From Anaerocolumna sedimenticola (lineage in GTDB: Bacteria > Bacillota > Clostridia > Lachnospirales > Lachnospiraceae): DNA of 64,000 nucleotides. Shown piece by piece: positions 50,613-59,399 of this stretch. Position 1 is the stretch's first letter, and the number at the start of each line of letters is the position of its first letter. The stretch is taken from contig NZ_CP048000.1 of assembly GCF_009931695.1 (NCBI RefSeq), forward strand, positions 1,877,501 through 1,941,500. Reading direction: 5' to 3'. The notes below the pieces were generated by a model, which saw only the letters and a program-made list of their open reading frames with translations, ran no database searches and was not told where the DNA came from. The position numbers and the translations under genes are program-made.

Positions 50613-53234
50613 ATGGCAAAATGGGTATATTTGTTTAAAGAAGGTAAAGCAGACATGAAAAATCTGCTTGGCGGTAAAGGAGCTAACTTAGCAGAAATGA
50701 CTAATTTAGGACTTCCTATTCCTCAAGGCTTTACCGTAACAACTGAAGCTTGTACGGACTACTATAACAGCGGTAAGAAAATTACAGACGAAATAAAGGG
50801 ACAAATCTTTGATGCTTTAAAGATTCTTGAAGAACAGCAGGGAAAGAAATTCGGTGATACTGAAAATCCTTTATTAGTATCCGTTCGTTCAGGAGCTAGA
50901 GCTTCCATGCCTGGTATGATGGATACCATTCTTAACTTAGGCTTAACTGACGTTGCAGTTGAAGGCTTTGCTAAGAAGACTGGAAACCCAAGATTTGCAT
51001 ATGACTCATACAGAAGATTTATTCAGATGTTCTCTGACGTAGTAATGGAAATCAGCAAAGCAAAATTTGAAAGAGTATTAGACGAAATCAAAGAAAAGAA
51101 AGGTGTTAAATTTGACACTGAACTTACTGCTGATGATTTAAAAGACGTAATTGCACAATTTAAAGCATTATACAAAGCAGAAAAAGGCACAGAATTCCCT
51201 CAGGAACCAACAGAACAGTTAATCGAAGCTGTAACTGCAGTTTTCCGTTCCTGGGACAACCCTCGTGCTATTTACTATAGAAGAATGAATGATATTCCTG
51301 GAGATTGGGGTACAGCAGTTAACGTTCAGGCCATGGTATTCGGTAACATGGGCGATACTTCAGGTACAGGTGTTGCATTTACACGTAATCCATCCACAGG
51401 TGAAGCTAAGATTTATGGTGAGTACTTAATCAATGCACAAGGTGAAGACGTTGTTGCCGGTATCAGAACTCCTCAGCCGATTACCAAACTGGAACAGGAT
51501 ATGCCGGAAGTTTATACGGAATTCATGAGAATTGCTACTTTACTTGAGAATCATTATAAAGATATGCAGGATATGGAATTCACCATTGAAGACAAGAAGC
51601 TTTATTTCTTACAAACACGTAATGGTAAGAGAACAGCTCCTGCAGCTCTTCAAATTGCTTGCGATTTAGTTGATGAAGGAAAGATCACAAAAGAAATGGC
51701 TATCGCAAGAATTGAAGCGAAATCTTTAGATCAGTTATTACATCCAGGATTTGATGTTAAAGCTTTAAAAGCAGCTAAACCTGTTGGAAAAGCTCTTCCT
51801 GCTTCCCCTGGTGCAGCAGCTGGTAAAGTATACTTTACTGCAGAAGACGCTAAAAATTATCATGAAAAAGGCGAAAGAGTTATTCTTGTTCGTCTTGAAA
51901 CATCACCTGAAGATATCGAAGGTATGCATGCAGCTGAGGGTATCTTAACTGTACGTGGTGGTATGACATCTCACGCTGCCGTTGTTGCACGTGGTATGGG
52001 TACTGCTTGTGTATCCGGTTGCGGTGAAATAGTTATCGATGAAGAAGCTAAAGTATTTACTATCGCTGGACAGACTGTAAAAGAAGGAGATTACATCTCT
52101 CTTGACGGTTCAACCGGTAACATCTACATTGGAGACATCCCTACAGTAGAAGCTGCTATCAGCGGTAACTTTGATAGAATTATGACATGGGCTGACGAAA
52201 TCAGAACATTAAAGGTAAGAACCAATGCAGATACTCCTGCAGATGCAGCTAACGCTGTTAAATTTGGTGCAGAAGGTATTGGTCTTTGCCGTACAGAGCA
52301 CATGTTCTTTGATGCTGACAGAATTCCTAAGATCAGAAAGATGATCCTTTCTAAAACTGTTGAAGCAAGAGAAGCTGCTCTTAATGAATTAATTCCTTTC
52401 CAAAAAGGAGATTTCAAAGGTTTATACGAAGTTATGGAAGGAAGACCGGTTACGATCCGTTTCTTAGATCCTCCGTTACATGAATTCGTACCTACAGAAG
52501 AAGATGATATCATTGCATTAGCAAAAGACATGGGTCTCTCTGTAGAAGAAGTAAAAGCAACCTGTGATTCTTTACATGAATTCAACCCTATGATGGGACA
52601 CAGAGGCTGCCGTCTTGCCGTAACTTATCCTGAAATCGCTAAGATGCAGACAAGAGCCGTTATGGAAGCAGCTATCGAAGTTAAACAGGAAAAAGGTTTT
52701 GACATTATTCCTGAAATCATGATTCCATTAGTTGGTGAAAAGAGAGAATTAAAATTCGTTAAAGACGTTGTAGTTGAAACAGCAGAAGCAGTTAAGAAAG
52801 AAAAAGGATCTGATATCGAATACCATATCGGTACTATGATCGAAATTCCTCGTGCAGCTTTACTTGCTAACGAAATTGCTGAAGAAGCTGAATTCTTCTC
52901 CTTCGGTACGAACGATTTAACACAGATGACATTCGGTTTCTCTCGTGATGACGCTGGTAAATTCTTAGATGCTTACTACACCAACAAGATTTATGAATCC
53001 GATCCATTCGCAAGACTTGATCAGGATGGTGTTGGCCAGTTAGTTCAGATGGCAGCAGAAAAAGGCCGTAAGACAAGACCAAACATCAAACTTGGTATCT
53101 GCGGTGAACACGGTGGAGATCCTTCAACTGTTGAATTCTGCCACAAAGTAGGTCTTAACTATGTATCCTGCTCACCTTTCCGTGTGCCGATCGCTAGACT
53201 TGCTGCAGCACAGGCCGTTCTTAACAATAAATAA
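50613..53234 (+). CDS. ppdK: Pyruvate, phosphate dikinase
   Basis: Converts PEP, AMP and PPi reversibly to pyruvate, ATP and Pi, a glycolytic enzyme in many Clostridia. The 873-residue protein has the ATP-grasp nucleotide domain (N terminus, LLGGKGANLAEMTNLGLPIP), the swivelling phosphohistidine domain with the catalytic His in GGMTSHAAVVARGMG (about residue 454), and the PEP-binding barrel ending in GICGEHGGDP. Regular, preferred codons suggest high expression. A TATAAT box lies about 60 bases upstream and AGGAGG precedes the ATG. Its last 11 codons recur in the three remnants downstream. Confidence 0.97.
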   Translation: MAKWVYLFKEGKADMKNLLGGKGANLAEMTNLGLPIPQGFTVTTEACTDYYNSGKKITDEIKGQIFDALKILEEQQGKKFGDTENPLLVSVRSGARASMPGMMDTILNLGLTDVAVEGFAKKTGNPRFAYDSYRRFIQMFSDVVMEISKAKFERVLDEIKEKKGVKFDTELTADDLKDVIAQFKALYKAEKGTEFPQEPTEQLIEAVTAVFRSWDNPRAIYYRRMNDIPGDWGTAVNVQAMVFGNMGDTSGTGVAFTRNPSTGEAKIYGEYLINAQGEDVVAGIRTPQPITKLEQDMPEVYTEFMRIATLLENHYKDMQDMEFTIEDKKLYFLQTRNGKRTAPAALQIACDLVDEGKITKEMAIARIEAKSLDQLLHPGFDVKALKAAKPVGKALPASPGAAAGKVYFTAEDAKNYHEKGERVILVRLETSPEDIEGMHAAEGILTVRGGMTSHAAVVARGMGTACVSGCGEIVIDEEAKVFTIAGQTVKEGDYISLDGSTGNIYIGDIPTVEAAISGNFDRIMTWADEIRTLKVRTNADTPADAANAVKFGAEGIGLCRTEHMFFDADRIPKIRKMILSKTVEAREAALNELIPFQKGDFKGLYEVMEGRPVTIRFLDPPLHEFVPTEEDDIIALAKDMGLSVEEVKATCDSLHEFNPMMGHRGCRLAVTYPEIAKMQTRAVMEAAIEVKQEKGFDIIPEIMIPLVGEKRELKFVKDVVVETAEAVKKEKGSDIEYHIGTMIEIPRAALLANEIAEEAEFFSFGTNDLTQMTFGFSRDDAGKFLDAYYTNKIYESDPFARLDQDGVGQLVQMAAEKGRKTRPNIKLGICGEHGGDPSTVEFCHKVGLNYVSCSPFRVPIARLAAAQAVLNNK

Positions 53235-53256
53235 TTGATATATACTAATAAGAGAG

Positions 53257-53279
53257 AAAGAGGACATTGAGTCCTCTTT
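53257..53279 (+). terminator. Terminator of ppdK
   Basis: The stem AAAGAGGAC/GTCCTCTTT has a 5-base loop ATTGA and runs into T bases, 23 bases after the ppdK stop. Confidence 0.9.
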
Positions 53280-53303
53280 TTCACTTATGGAAGACGGCTT
53301 GGG

Positions 53304-53428
53304 CTTACACAGGCTGTATTAAACAATAAATAAGATGAGATTTATACGAGAGAAGAACGTAGTTTTTCTTGAGAATGAGTTAGAGACCCTTATATTGACT
53401 GGAAAGGTTGATATAAGGGTCTTTTTTT
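53304..53428 (+). repeat. ppdK 3'-end remnant 1 with its own terminator
   Basis: Read in frame from 53304 it encodes LTQAVLNNK and a TAA stop, nearly the ppdK C terminus (AAAQAVLNNK). The following 95 bases share AGAGAAGAACGTAG and a terminator (stem 53384-53422, AGACCCTTATAT/ATATAAGGGTCT, then T-run) with remnant 2. It lies between the ppdK terminator and the NHL-repeat gene. Confidence 0.85.
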
Positions 53429-53581
53429 GGTATGTTGAAACGAATACTATTTATACGTAGAAATCAATTCAAATTAGTGTGCGGGTATGTATAGAAAATT
53501 GATGATTATTCGATAATATGACACACTGACGTCATATTCAATGATATATACTTTAAAAAAATTAAGTGGGAGGGTGATGAA

Positions 53582-54658
53582 ATGCATGAAATAAAATATA
53601 CATACGGCATAATATATAGTTTTGCAGGAACAGGTAAAGCAGGTTACAGCGGAGATGGAGAAAAAGCGGACTTAGCGCAACTAAATGGACCGGCAGGTTT
53701 GGCAATTGATAAAGATGATAATATTTATATTGCAGAAATACATAATAGTACAATTCGAAAAGTAGATGCGATAACGAACCATATTACAACAGTGGCTGGT
53801 TGTGGCTTGCAGGGTTTTAATGGAGATGGGGGATTGGCAATACATGCTAAGCTAAACGGACCGGAGGGTGTATTTGTAGACGAGTTCGAAAATATATATA
53901 TTGCTGATACCTATAACCAGCGCATAAGGAGGGTTGATGGTCGGACGGGTATTATAACTACAATTGCCGGATGTGGTGATGCTGGTTATAATGGTGATGG
54001 TATTAAGGCATGTGATGCAATGCTCAACAGCCCTGCAGGTGTCGTTGTTGATAAGATGGGAAATGTATATTTTAATGATTATAGAAATGACAGAGTAAGA
54101 AAGGTTGATTTGGATGGGATTATTTCCACCTTTGCTGGAACAGGAACGAAAGGTTATAGTGGTGATGGAGAAATAGCTGATAAAGCACAAATAAATGATG
54201 TGTATGGGTTGGGTATCGATAAATATGATAATATTTATGTTATGGATAGCTTAAATTTTGCTGTTAGGAGGATAGATGCCGAAACGAAAGTGATAAAAAC
54301 TATAGTTGGTAAAGGAATACCCGGTCCGATTACTGAATTTGAAAGCGTTTTAAGTAGTTATATTGGGCGGGTTGTTCATGAAAAGGGAACAATAGGAATG
54401 GAAGCACCTCATGCAGTGGAAGTCTCTTCGGATGGAATTATAATCATTGCGGATACAGGTCATTACCGTATTCGAGCGATAGATTTGAAACACGATATCG
54501 TATATACGATAGCAGGTAATGGGGAAAAGGGGTGCAGCGGAAATAATATGAAAGCGCTTAACGCGAACTTGTGCGTTCATGGATTAAGGATGGATTCAGC
54601 TAATAATCTATATTTTAATGATTTCGAGAATCATGTTGTGAGGGTAGTAAGGTTTTAA
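53582..54658 (+). CDS. NHL-repeat protein, isolated
   Basis: A 358-residue protein composed of about six NHL-type beta-propeller blades. The recurring unit is an AG-G-GYSGDG loop, a LNGPAGLAID turn, then DNIYIA and IRKVD. There is no signal peptide or membrane helix, so it is expected in the cytoplasm. NHL propellers bind proteins, RNA or ligands; no enzyme motif is visible. GGGAGGG precedes the ATG. It sits alone between ppdK remnants 1 and 2, so I regard it as cargo brought in with them (inference). Confidence 0.85.
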   Translation: MHEIKYTYGIIYSFAGTGKAGYSGDGEKADLAQLNGPAGLAIDKDDNIYIAEIHNSTIRKVDAITNHITTVAGCGLQGFNGDGGLAIHAKLNGPEGVFVDEFENIYIADTYNQRIRRVDGRTGIITTIAGCGDAGYNGDGIKACDAMLNSPAGVVVDKMGNVYFNDYRNDRVRKVDLDGIISTFAGTGTKGYSGDGEIADKAQINDVYGLGIDKYDNIYVMDSLNFAVRRIDAETKVIKTIVGKGIPGPITEFESVLSSYIGRVVHEKGTIGMEAPHAVEVSSDGIIIIADTGHYRIRAIDLKHDIVYTIAGNGEKGCSGNNMKALNANLCVHGLRMDSANNLYFNDFENHVVRVVRF

Positions 54659-54683
54659 TTAAGAAGCAGGAGGATGGATTCTT

Positions 54684-54830
54684 TGCATTGCTCACTAGTG
54701 AAACACTGCCATACAAGCCGTTTTAAATAATAAGTGAGATGAAAAATTCTCTGAGAGAAGAACGTAGTTTTTCTTGAGAATGAGATAGAGACCCTTATAT
54801 TGACTTAAAAGTTGATATATGGGTCTCATT
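54684..54830 (+). repeat. ppdK 3'-end remnant 2 with its own terminator
   Basis: From 54705 the frame encodes TAIQAVLNNK and a TGA stop. The upstream part ATTGCTCAC-AGTGAA matches remnant 3, and the downstream part up to the terminator (stem 54787-54828, GAGACCCTTATAT/ATATATGGGTCTC) matches remnant 1. Confidence 0.85.
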
Positions 54831-54926
54831 CTTTTTATTTTTAATATCATTTAAGTCGATATTTAACAAGTAAGTCAAAAAATTCTCTGTTAGGAGAGTT
54901 TAAACTCGCTGAGATATAAATAAAAG

Positions 54927-54964
54927 TATCAATTAGGAGATTAATTGATATGGAATTTTTTTTG
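54927..54964 (+). terminator. Orphan terminator related to that of remnant 3
   Basis: TATCAATTA/TAATTGATA is followed by TGGAATTTTTTTT. The preceding AATTCTC-TAGGAG segment resembles that after remnant 3. It may be the end of another, further decayed, inserted module. Confidence 0.7.
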
Positions 54965-55019
54965 TATCTTGAAAACTTGACAAACATTTTACTCGTTATT
55001 TATTAAGAATTTTTGAATC

Positions 55020-55222
55020 CTGTCTGCTTGATTAACAATTAGGTGACCCATGCCTGGCAACAGATTTATCCATAACCATTTCTTTAAATCTACCTTTTTG
55101 AATTATCTCTTGAGGGATAATGGTTGTAGTTTTTATACCATAGTTTATAAATTTTTTTTTAATTCATATCCAGTTGCGGACTTCCAACTTAGTATGCCTA
55201 ATATTGCTGATTGAATTGTCAT
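55020..55222 (-). pseudogene. PadR-family regulator remnant
   Basis: Reading leftwards from ATG 55222, the first 25 residues (MTIQSAILGILSWKSATGYELK) match the start of the PadR winged-helix domain. After the KKKF segment near 55142 the similarity stops. A shifted frame ends in GMGHLIVNQADRIQKFL, which I cannot place. The remnant is far too short for a PadR protein, so a large internal deletion is likely. The operator just upstream is intact. Confidence 0.55.
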
Positions 55223-55233
55223 AAGTGTACATC

Positions 55234-55278
55234 CATATGCAATAACATATGTTATTTGAAACATATGTTATTGCATAT
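55234..55278. promoter_or_regulatory. Palindromic operator of the PadR type
   Basis: Perfect 17-bp arms ATATGCAATAACATATG and its complement flank a short centre. Inside them is ATGT, 8 bases, ACAT (55249-55264), the published PadR consensus. It lies 12 bases upstream of the PadR-like start, as expected for autoregulation. Confidence 0.7.
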
Positions 55279-55416
55279 ATCAACATGATTTATTGTTATG
55301 ATGCTTCTGGATCTAAACCGGGATATATTAAGAAATTGACTGCATTTAACATGTAATTGATAAAGACGGACTATGGGAAGCTATAGATGGGATATTCTAT
55401 ATAACCTTCGTTATTT

Positions 55417-55562
55417 ATTGCTCACCTGTGAACCACTGCAGCACAGGCTGTTCTGAATAATAAGTAAGATAAGAAATTCTCCGTAAGGAGGTTCGAGTTT
55501 TAACTTAGACGTAAATATAAATTCCATATCAATTAAAAGATTAGTTAATATGGAATTTTTTG
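55417..55562 (+). repeat. ppdK 3'-end remnant 3 with its own terminator
   Basis: From 55435 the frame encodes TAAQAVLNNK and TAA. TGCTCACCTGTG upstream resembles TGCTCACCTTTCCGTG of ppdK with an internal deletion. A terminator (TTCCATAT/ATATGGAA, 55522-55556, then TTTTTT) follows. This is the best preserved of the three copies at the protein level. Confidence 0.85.
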
Positions 55563-55593
55563 CGTTATTAGACAGATTTGATAAGATTGACAT

Positions 55594-55937
55594 CTAGTGC
55601 AAACTTAGCGTTGTAGAAACAAAAATGGAAATCCCTTCATACTTCATTAGAAGCTCTGTACAATGAGTAAAATTCGTATCGAAATACTTATTTCGATATA
55701 AATTGAGAATGATCTGTCTGGTTTCTTTAGAGAGGGCGTGAGCAGGAGTACGGCCTCTGTTTCCATGTATAAAAAAAGACTTTCCATCTCGTTTGTATCC
55801 GGCAATCATTCTGTTGATATGTCTTTCACTGCAGCCAAACTTCAGAGCAGCATTTTTTTATTTCCGTTTGTGTCTACTAACTTCTTAATTACTTCAAAAC
55901 GTTTTTCTTCATTCATAGTTAAAATGACCTTTCTCAT
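55594..55937 (-). pseudogene. Transposase remnant, ISNCY-like N terminus
   Basis: Reading leftwards from ATG 55937, the product starts MRKVILTMNEEKRFEVIKKL, continues through an HTH (AALKFGCSERHINRMIAGYKRDG) and includes HGNRGRTPAHAL and THCTELLMKYEGISIFVS, as in ISNCY-type transposases. One missing base in T7 (55853-55859) splits the frame. The catalytic integrase-like core is absent: similarity ends near 55600 at a stop. It cannot be active. Confidence 0.7.
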
Positions 55938-56243
55938 AACGCCTCCTCATCTGTAAGTCATGAGGATATAGTATAACATAGATTATTCTTTTGGGACATA
56001 ATCGTATACGGTTACTTAAGACAATATCAAAAATGGTTCAGAAAGAATTACTGGTTGGTCTTATAAATCGCCGGTAAGTTAATAAGTTTTTACGGAGATT
56101 ATTTACAACATGTTACATTGGTAATAAATTTGTTACTGTATAAGGACCAATATATGTACCGTGTACATATTATTGAATATTGATAATCTCTTTCCAATAA
56201 GTGATAATAACAAATAAATGCACTCATTTTTGGGGAGGATAAT

Positions 56244-56870
56244 ATGGCTAAATTAATTATTGATACTAATGTTATTATTGGAAAGATTAACCGTAATATA
56301 TACGGTCATTTTTCAGAGCACCTCGGGCGTTGCATCTAGGCGGTTTGTTTGTGGGTAAAGACTCGACAATTCCTAACACAAATGGAGTACGTAACGATGT
56401 TGCAGAAGCGTTGAAGAATATCAAAAACCCTATTCTTCGCTGGCCTGGTGGTTGATTTTACTGACGAATACCATTGGAAAGACGGCAATGGTAACACTCG
56501 CAAGAAGATGATAAATGCATCACTGGGTGTTTAAGATAATAGTTTTGGAACACACGAGTTTCCTGAATTGTGTTAACAGCTGGAATGCGAGCCGTATATT
56601 ACTGGCAATCTCGGTAGAGGCACGGTTCAAGAGATGTCCGAATGGATTGAATACATAACATTTAAAGGTATTTCGCCAATGTCAGATTTGCGATCTAAAA
56701 ATAGCAGGGTTGAGCCTTGGATACTCAAATATTTTGGCATCGGAAATGAAAACTGGGGTGGTGGTGGAAATATTCGGGCAGAATATTACTCCGATGAATA
56801 CCGTCGTTTTCAGACGTATTGCCGTAATTTCGGCGACAACAGACGCTATAGGAAGTGCAACGATTTTTGA
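56244..56870 (+). pseudogene. Broken GH51 alpha-L-arabinofuranosidase
   Basis: Across several frames one can follow the GH51 N-terminal half: [75 protein letters not shown], and the acid/base Glu in [13 protein letters not shown]. Stops, deletions and frame changes interrupt it at least four times, and the nucleophile domain is missing where the transposase remnant begins. The region 55938-56243 before it has no gene, only a GGGGAGG ribosome site near 56233. Confidence 0.8.
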
Positions 56871-56883
56871 TAACAATATATAA

Positions 56884-57640
56884 AAATAACTCACCAAGAG
56901 AACATTCGTCTTTTAACTCCCGGTTTTCTATGGATAACATTATATATCTGGTGAAAACAACTGCTACATGGGCAGTTATTGCATCATAAGAAAGAGAATG
57001 GCATTCTTTACTGAGTCTGAGATAGCTTTTGCAGACATTAAAGAAAACTTCCATATCCCATCGTTTGCCATAAAACACGGATGATTTCATCCTCTTCTAT
57101 TATTATATCTATAGAAATTAAACAGAGATATTCCTTGCGGTTGTTTTTGTTTCGGACATAAACCACCTTGGCCGTATGAATTCACCATCTTTGATGACAT
57201 CCACCATTACAGATAAAAGAAACCGTGATTTACCACGACGCTTTTTATTCTGCTTGTAAATTTCGGAAATGACATATCGTTGTTGTTGTAACGGAAAAAC
57301 ACTTTTGGCGTTTTATTCACCATTCGTAGCCGATTTTTTTTACTGCATGAATGGTATTGGGCGATGTAAACCAGCTGTCAAAGAGAACATTTTGCTGGAA
57401 TAGCTGCCGCCTTAGCGGATTCCAGAAGTTCTAGCATAGCTTTTGTTCCTTTGGTCATAGAAAGCTTGCGACGTTTATATCCTGCTGTCCTTTTGTCCAG
57501 TATATTTGCTTCATTTTATTCTCTTTTTCTGTTTTTCTGAAGTTTACAGAATGCTGTTAATCGGCAAAAATGTACTTCCGTCTGATCATCCAAGTGTCAA
57601 CATACGAAGTCCAAAGCGATAGGCATGCTTGCGTGTTCAC
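56884..57640 (-). pseudogene. Decayed IS4-type (DDE) transposase
   Basis: Reading leftwards, the pieces match an IS4-type transposase: a DGSTFLPINS segment, KRRKLSMTKGTKAMLELL, IPAKC-L followed by -SWF-like residues in a shifted frame, and the C-terminal FYGKRWDMEVFFNVCKSYL with YDAITAHVAVVFTRYIML. Many stops and shifts make it inactive. It cuts off the GH51 remnant. Terminal inverted repeats are not evident. Confidence 0.7.
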
Positions 57641-57676
57641 TAGGAGAATACGTGTTGACACCGGAGGCTTTTGCTT

Positions 57677-57919
57677 ATGAATAATCCTACTTATTGCAGT
57701 ATTTTCAAAACCGAGTTCCAGGATCTGGTAGAAGTCAAAAAAGCACTTGGTTTCTCCTATGATGCAGAAGCAGCCAGCTTCCAGCGAATAGACATGTTCT
57801 TTGTCCAAAACCACCTTACAGTTAAAATGATTTCCTGGGAGCTTTGCGATGAATGGTGCAAAAAGCGCAGCTATGAAAACGAGCTTTATCCACTATTGTG
57901 CTCACAGCAGATATGCTAA
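57677..57919 (+). pseudogene. Tyrosine recombinase N-terminal fragment
   Basis: MNNPTYCSIFKTEFQDLV and KKALGFSYDAEAASFQRIDMF...ISWELCDEWCKKR look like the SAM-like core-binding domain of tyrosine recombinases found in tandem on some mobile elements. The catalytic Arg-His-Tyr domain is missing; the frame leaves the family after about residue 70. CGGAGG precedes the ATG. Confidence 0.6.
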
Positions 57920-58000
57920 CATGCTGAAAGTATACCCGTTAGCTGAACCGAAGACATATGTCAGTGTTTACTCTGAATAATTGTTAACAATTAATTTTGT

Positions 58001-58060
58001 GAAAAGCCGGATGCGGGAAAATCGCACGTCCGGTTCTGTGAAGGGGTATGTCTACCCGAC
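58001..58060 (+). ncRNA. Group II intron 3' end (domains V and VI) without intron body
   Basis: AGCCGGATGCGG-GAAA-ATCGCACGTCCGGTT forms domain V, with the conserved AGC triad, a GAAA-type tip and the two-base GT bulge. It is followed by GTGAAGGGGTATG-TCTACCCGAC, a domain VI-like helix ending in AC. No reverse transcriptase or domains I-IV are found upstream, so this is a truncated, presumably inactive copy. Confidence 0.75.
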
Positions 58061-58202
58061 TGGTGCAAAGGCATTGATTCAAGTGTGAAGTTTTAGTAAT
58101 TTAGTTAACGGTATGTGTGGCCTATACGTGTCTTTTGTTGAGGTACGAGGCTTAAAAAACACGCGCCATTGAGAGCCAAAAAACGAAGGGAGGATAAATA
58201 AG

Positions 58203-59351
58203 ATGAAGAGGGTAGTTACAAGGGCAGATGTTGCAGAAGCAGCAGGTGTGTCGGTAGCTTCGGTAAGCCGTGCTATAAATAATTCGGGTTACGTCAAAAA
58301 AGAGGTTAAAGAGCGAATCTTGGAGGTGGCAAGAAACATGGGTTATAACCCTAACCCCATCGCATTGTCGTTGTATAGACAAAAGACAAGGCAACTCATT
58401 CTCTATCAAAACGAAATAACTGCGCCGTACAACCTTCAATTTTTTAATGGGGCAACAAGGGCTGCTTATAAGCGGGGTTATTCGATATTTCTGGACATTA
58501 ATTGCGACTTCGATAAAATTAGGAGACATATGGTTGATGGCGTTATGTTTTCTTTGGATTATATAGCAGAAAATTATATCAACACAGTTGGCTTCAATTA
58601 TCTTTTGCCAGTAGTTGTTGCCACAAATGATGCGAATTTCACGTTTTCTCATCCTGTTCATGAAGTCATTATTGATAATTATAAGGTAGTCAACATAGCA
58701 ATCGATTATTTTTTGGAAAAAGGGCATCGGAGAATTGGGATGGTTTTACCTGAGAGGGGGAAGCATAGCGAAATACGGTATCAGTTATGGAAAGCGCGAA
58801 TGAATCAAATTAAACAAGATTTCGAAATAAATATGAACTTAGAAGAACTCGTTGTACGAGCGGAAATTGATGATACCGATAATATGCATATTAATCACCC
58901 TGACCCACCGCTCATATTACAACCTTCGGATGATAATTATGCAAATTATTCATCCTTCAATATGGGTAAAAGAGCGGCGAAGAAATACTTGGAAAGTAAA
59001 AACCCAGCAACTGCTTTGTTGTGCTTTAACGATGACATGGCGTATGGTTTTATCCGAGGTGTGGAAAAGAGTGGTTTGTGTATACCCGAGGACATTTCAA
59101 TTATGGGTATAGACGGTATTTATTTACGGGAATGGCTTGAAAAAAAGGTAACAACGGTATCTATCGACCCAGAAAACATTGGCACTCTTGTCACTGATGT
59201 TATGATAGATATTTTGGAGAACAAAAATCCAAAGTATAGAAATTGGACTTCGCCAAAAATACTTGAGGGCGAAACGGTCAAAACAATTGCTGTGCGTGAG
59301 AGTAAAGACGGTATGAGGAGGGTAATTTGCCCCAAATCAAGCGACCTTTAA
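58203..59351 (+). CDS. LacI-family transcriptional regulator
   Basis: A 382-residue repressor-type regulator. The N-terminal HTH (TRADVAEAAGVSVASVSRAINNSGYVKKEVKERI) and hinge helix (NPNPIALSLYRQKT) are standard. The periplasmic-binding-like sensor domain follows, with CFNDDMAYGFIRGVEKSGLCIPEDISIMGIDGI. It likely controls the downstream LplABC-type importer in response to its sugar. GGGAGGAT precedes the ATG. Confidence 0.93.
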   Translation: MKRVVTRADVAEAAGVSVASVSRAINNSGYVKKEVKERILEVARNMGYNPNPIALSLYRQKTRQLILYQNEITAPYNLQFFNGATRAAYKRGYSIFLDINCDFDKIRRHMVDGVMFSLDYIAENYINTVGFNYLLPVVVATNDANFTFSHPVHEVIIDNYKVVNIAIDYFLEKGHRRIGMVLPERGKHSEIRYQLWKARMNQIKQDFEINMNLEELVVRAEIDDTDNMHINHPDPPLILQPSDDNYANYSSFNMGKRAAKKYLESKNPATALLCFNDDMAYGFIRGVEKSGLCIPEDISIMGIDGIYLREWLEKKVTTVSIDPENIGTLVTDVMIDILENKNPKYRNWTSPKILEGETVKTIAVRESKDGMRRVICPKSSDL

Positions 59352-59399
59352 ATACTGCATTATCCCGATGGGACGCGTCTTTGAGAACGCGAAGACGAT

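Noticed and set aside
52124..52585. Leftward open frame of 153 residues
   Set aside because: It is antisense to ppdK; codon bias makes such shadows common in highly expressed genes.
57557..57814. Leftward open frame of 85 residues
   Set aside because: It is the mirror of the recombinase fragment and does not continue the transposase remnant.
58152..58727. Leftward open frame of 191 residues
   Set aside because: It is antisense to the LacI-type regulator and has no ribosome site or family motif.
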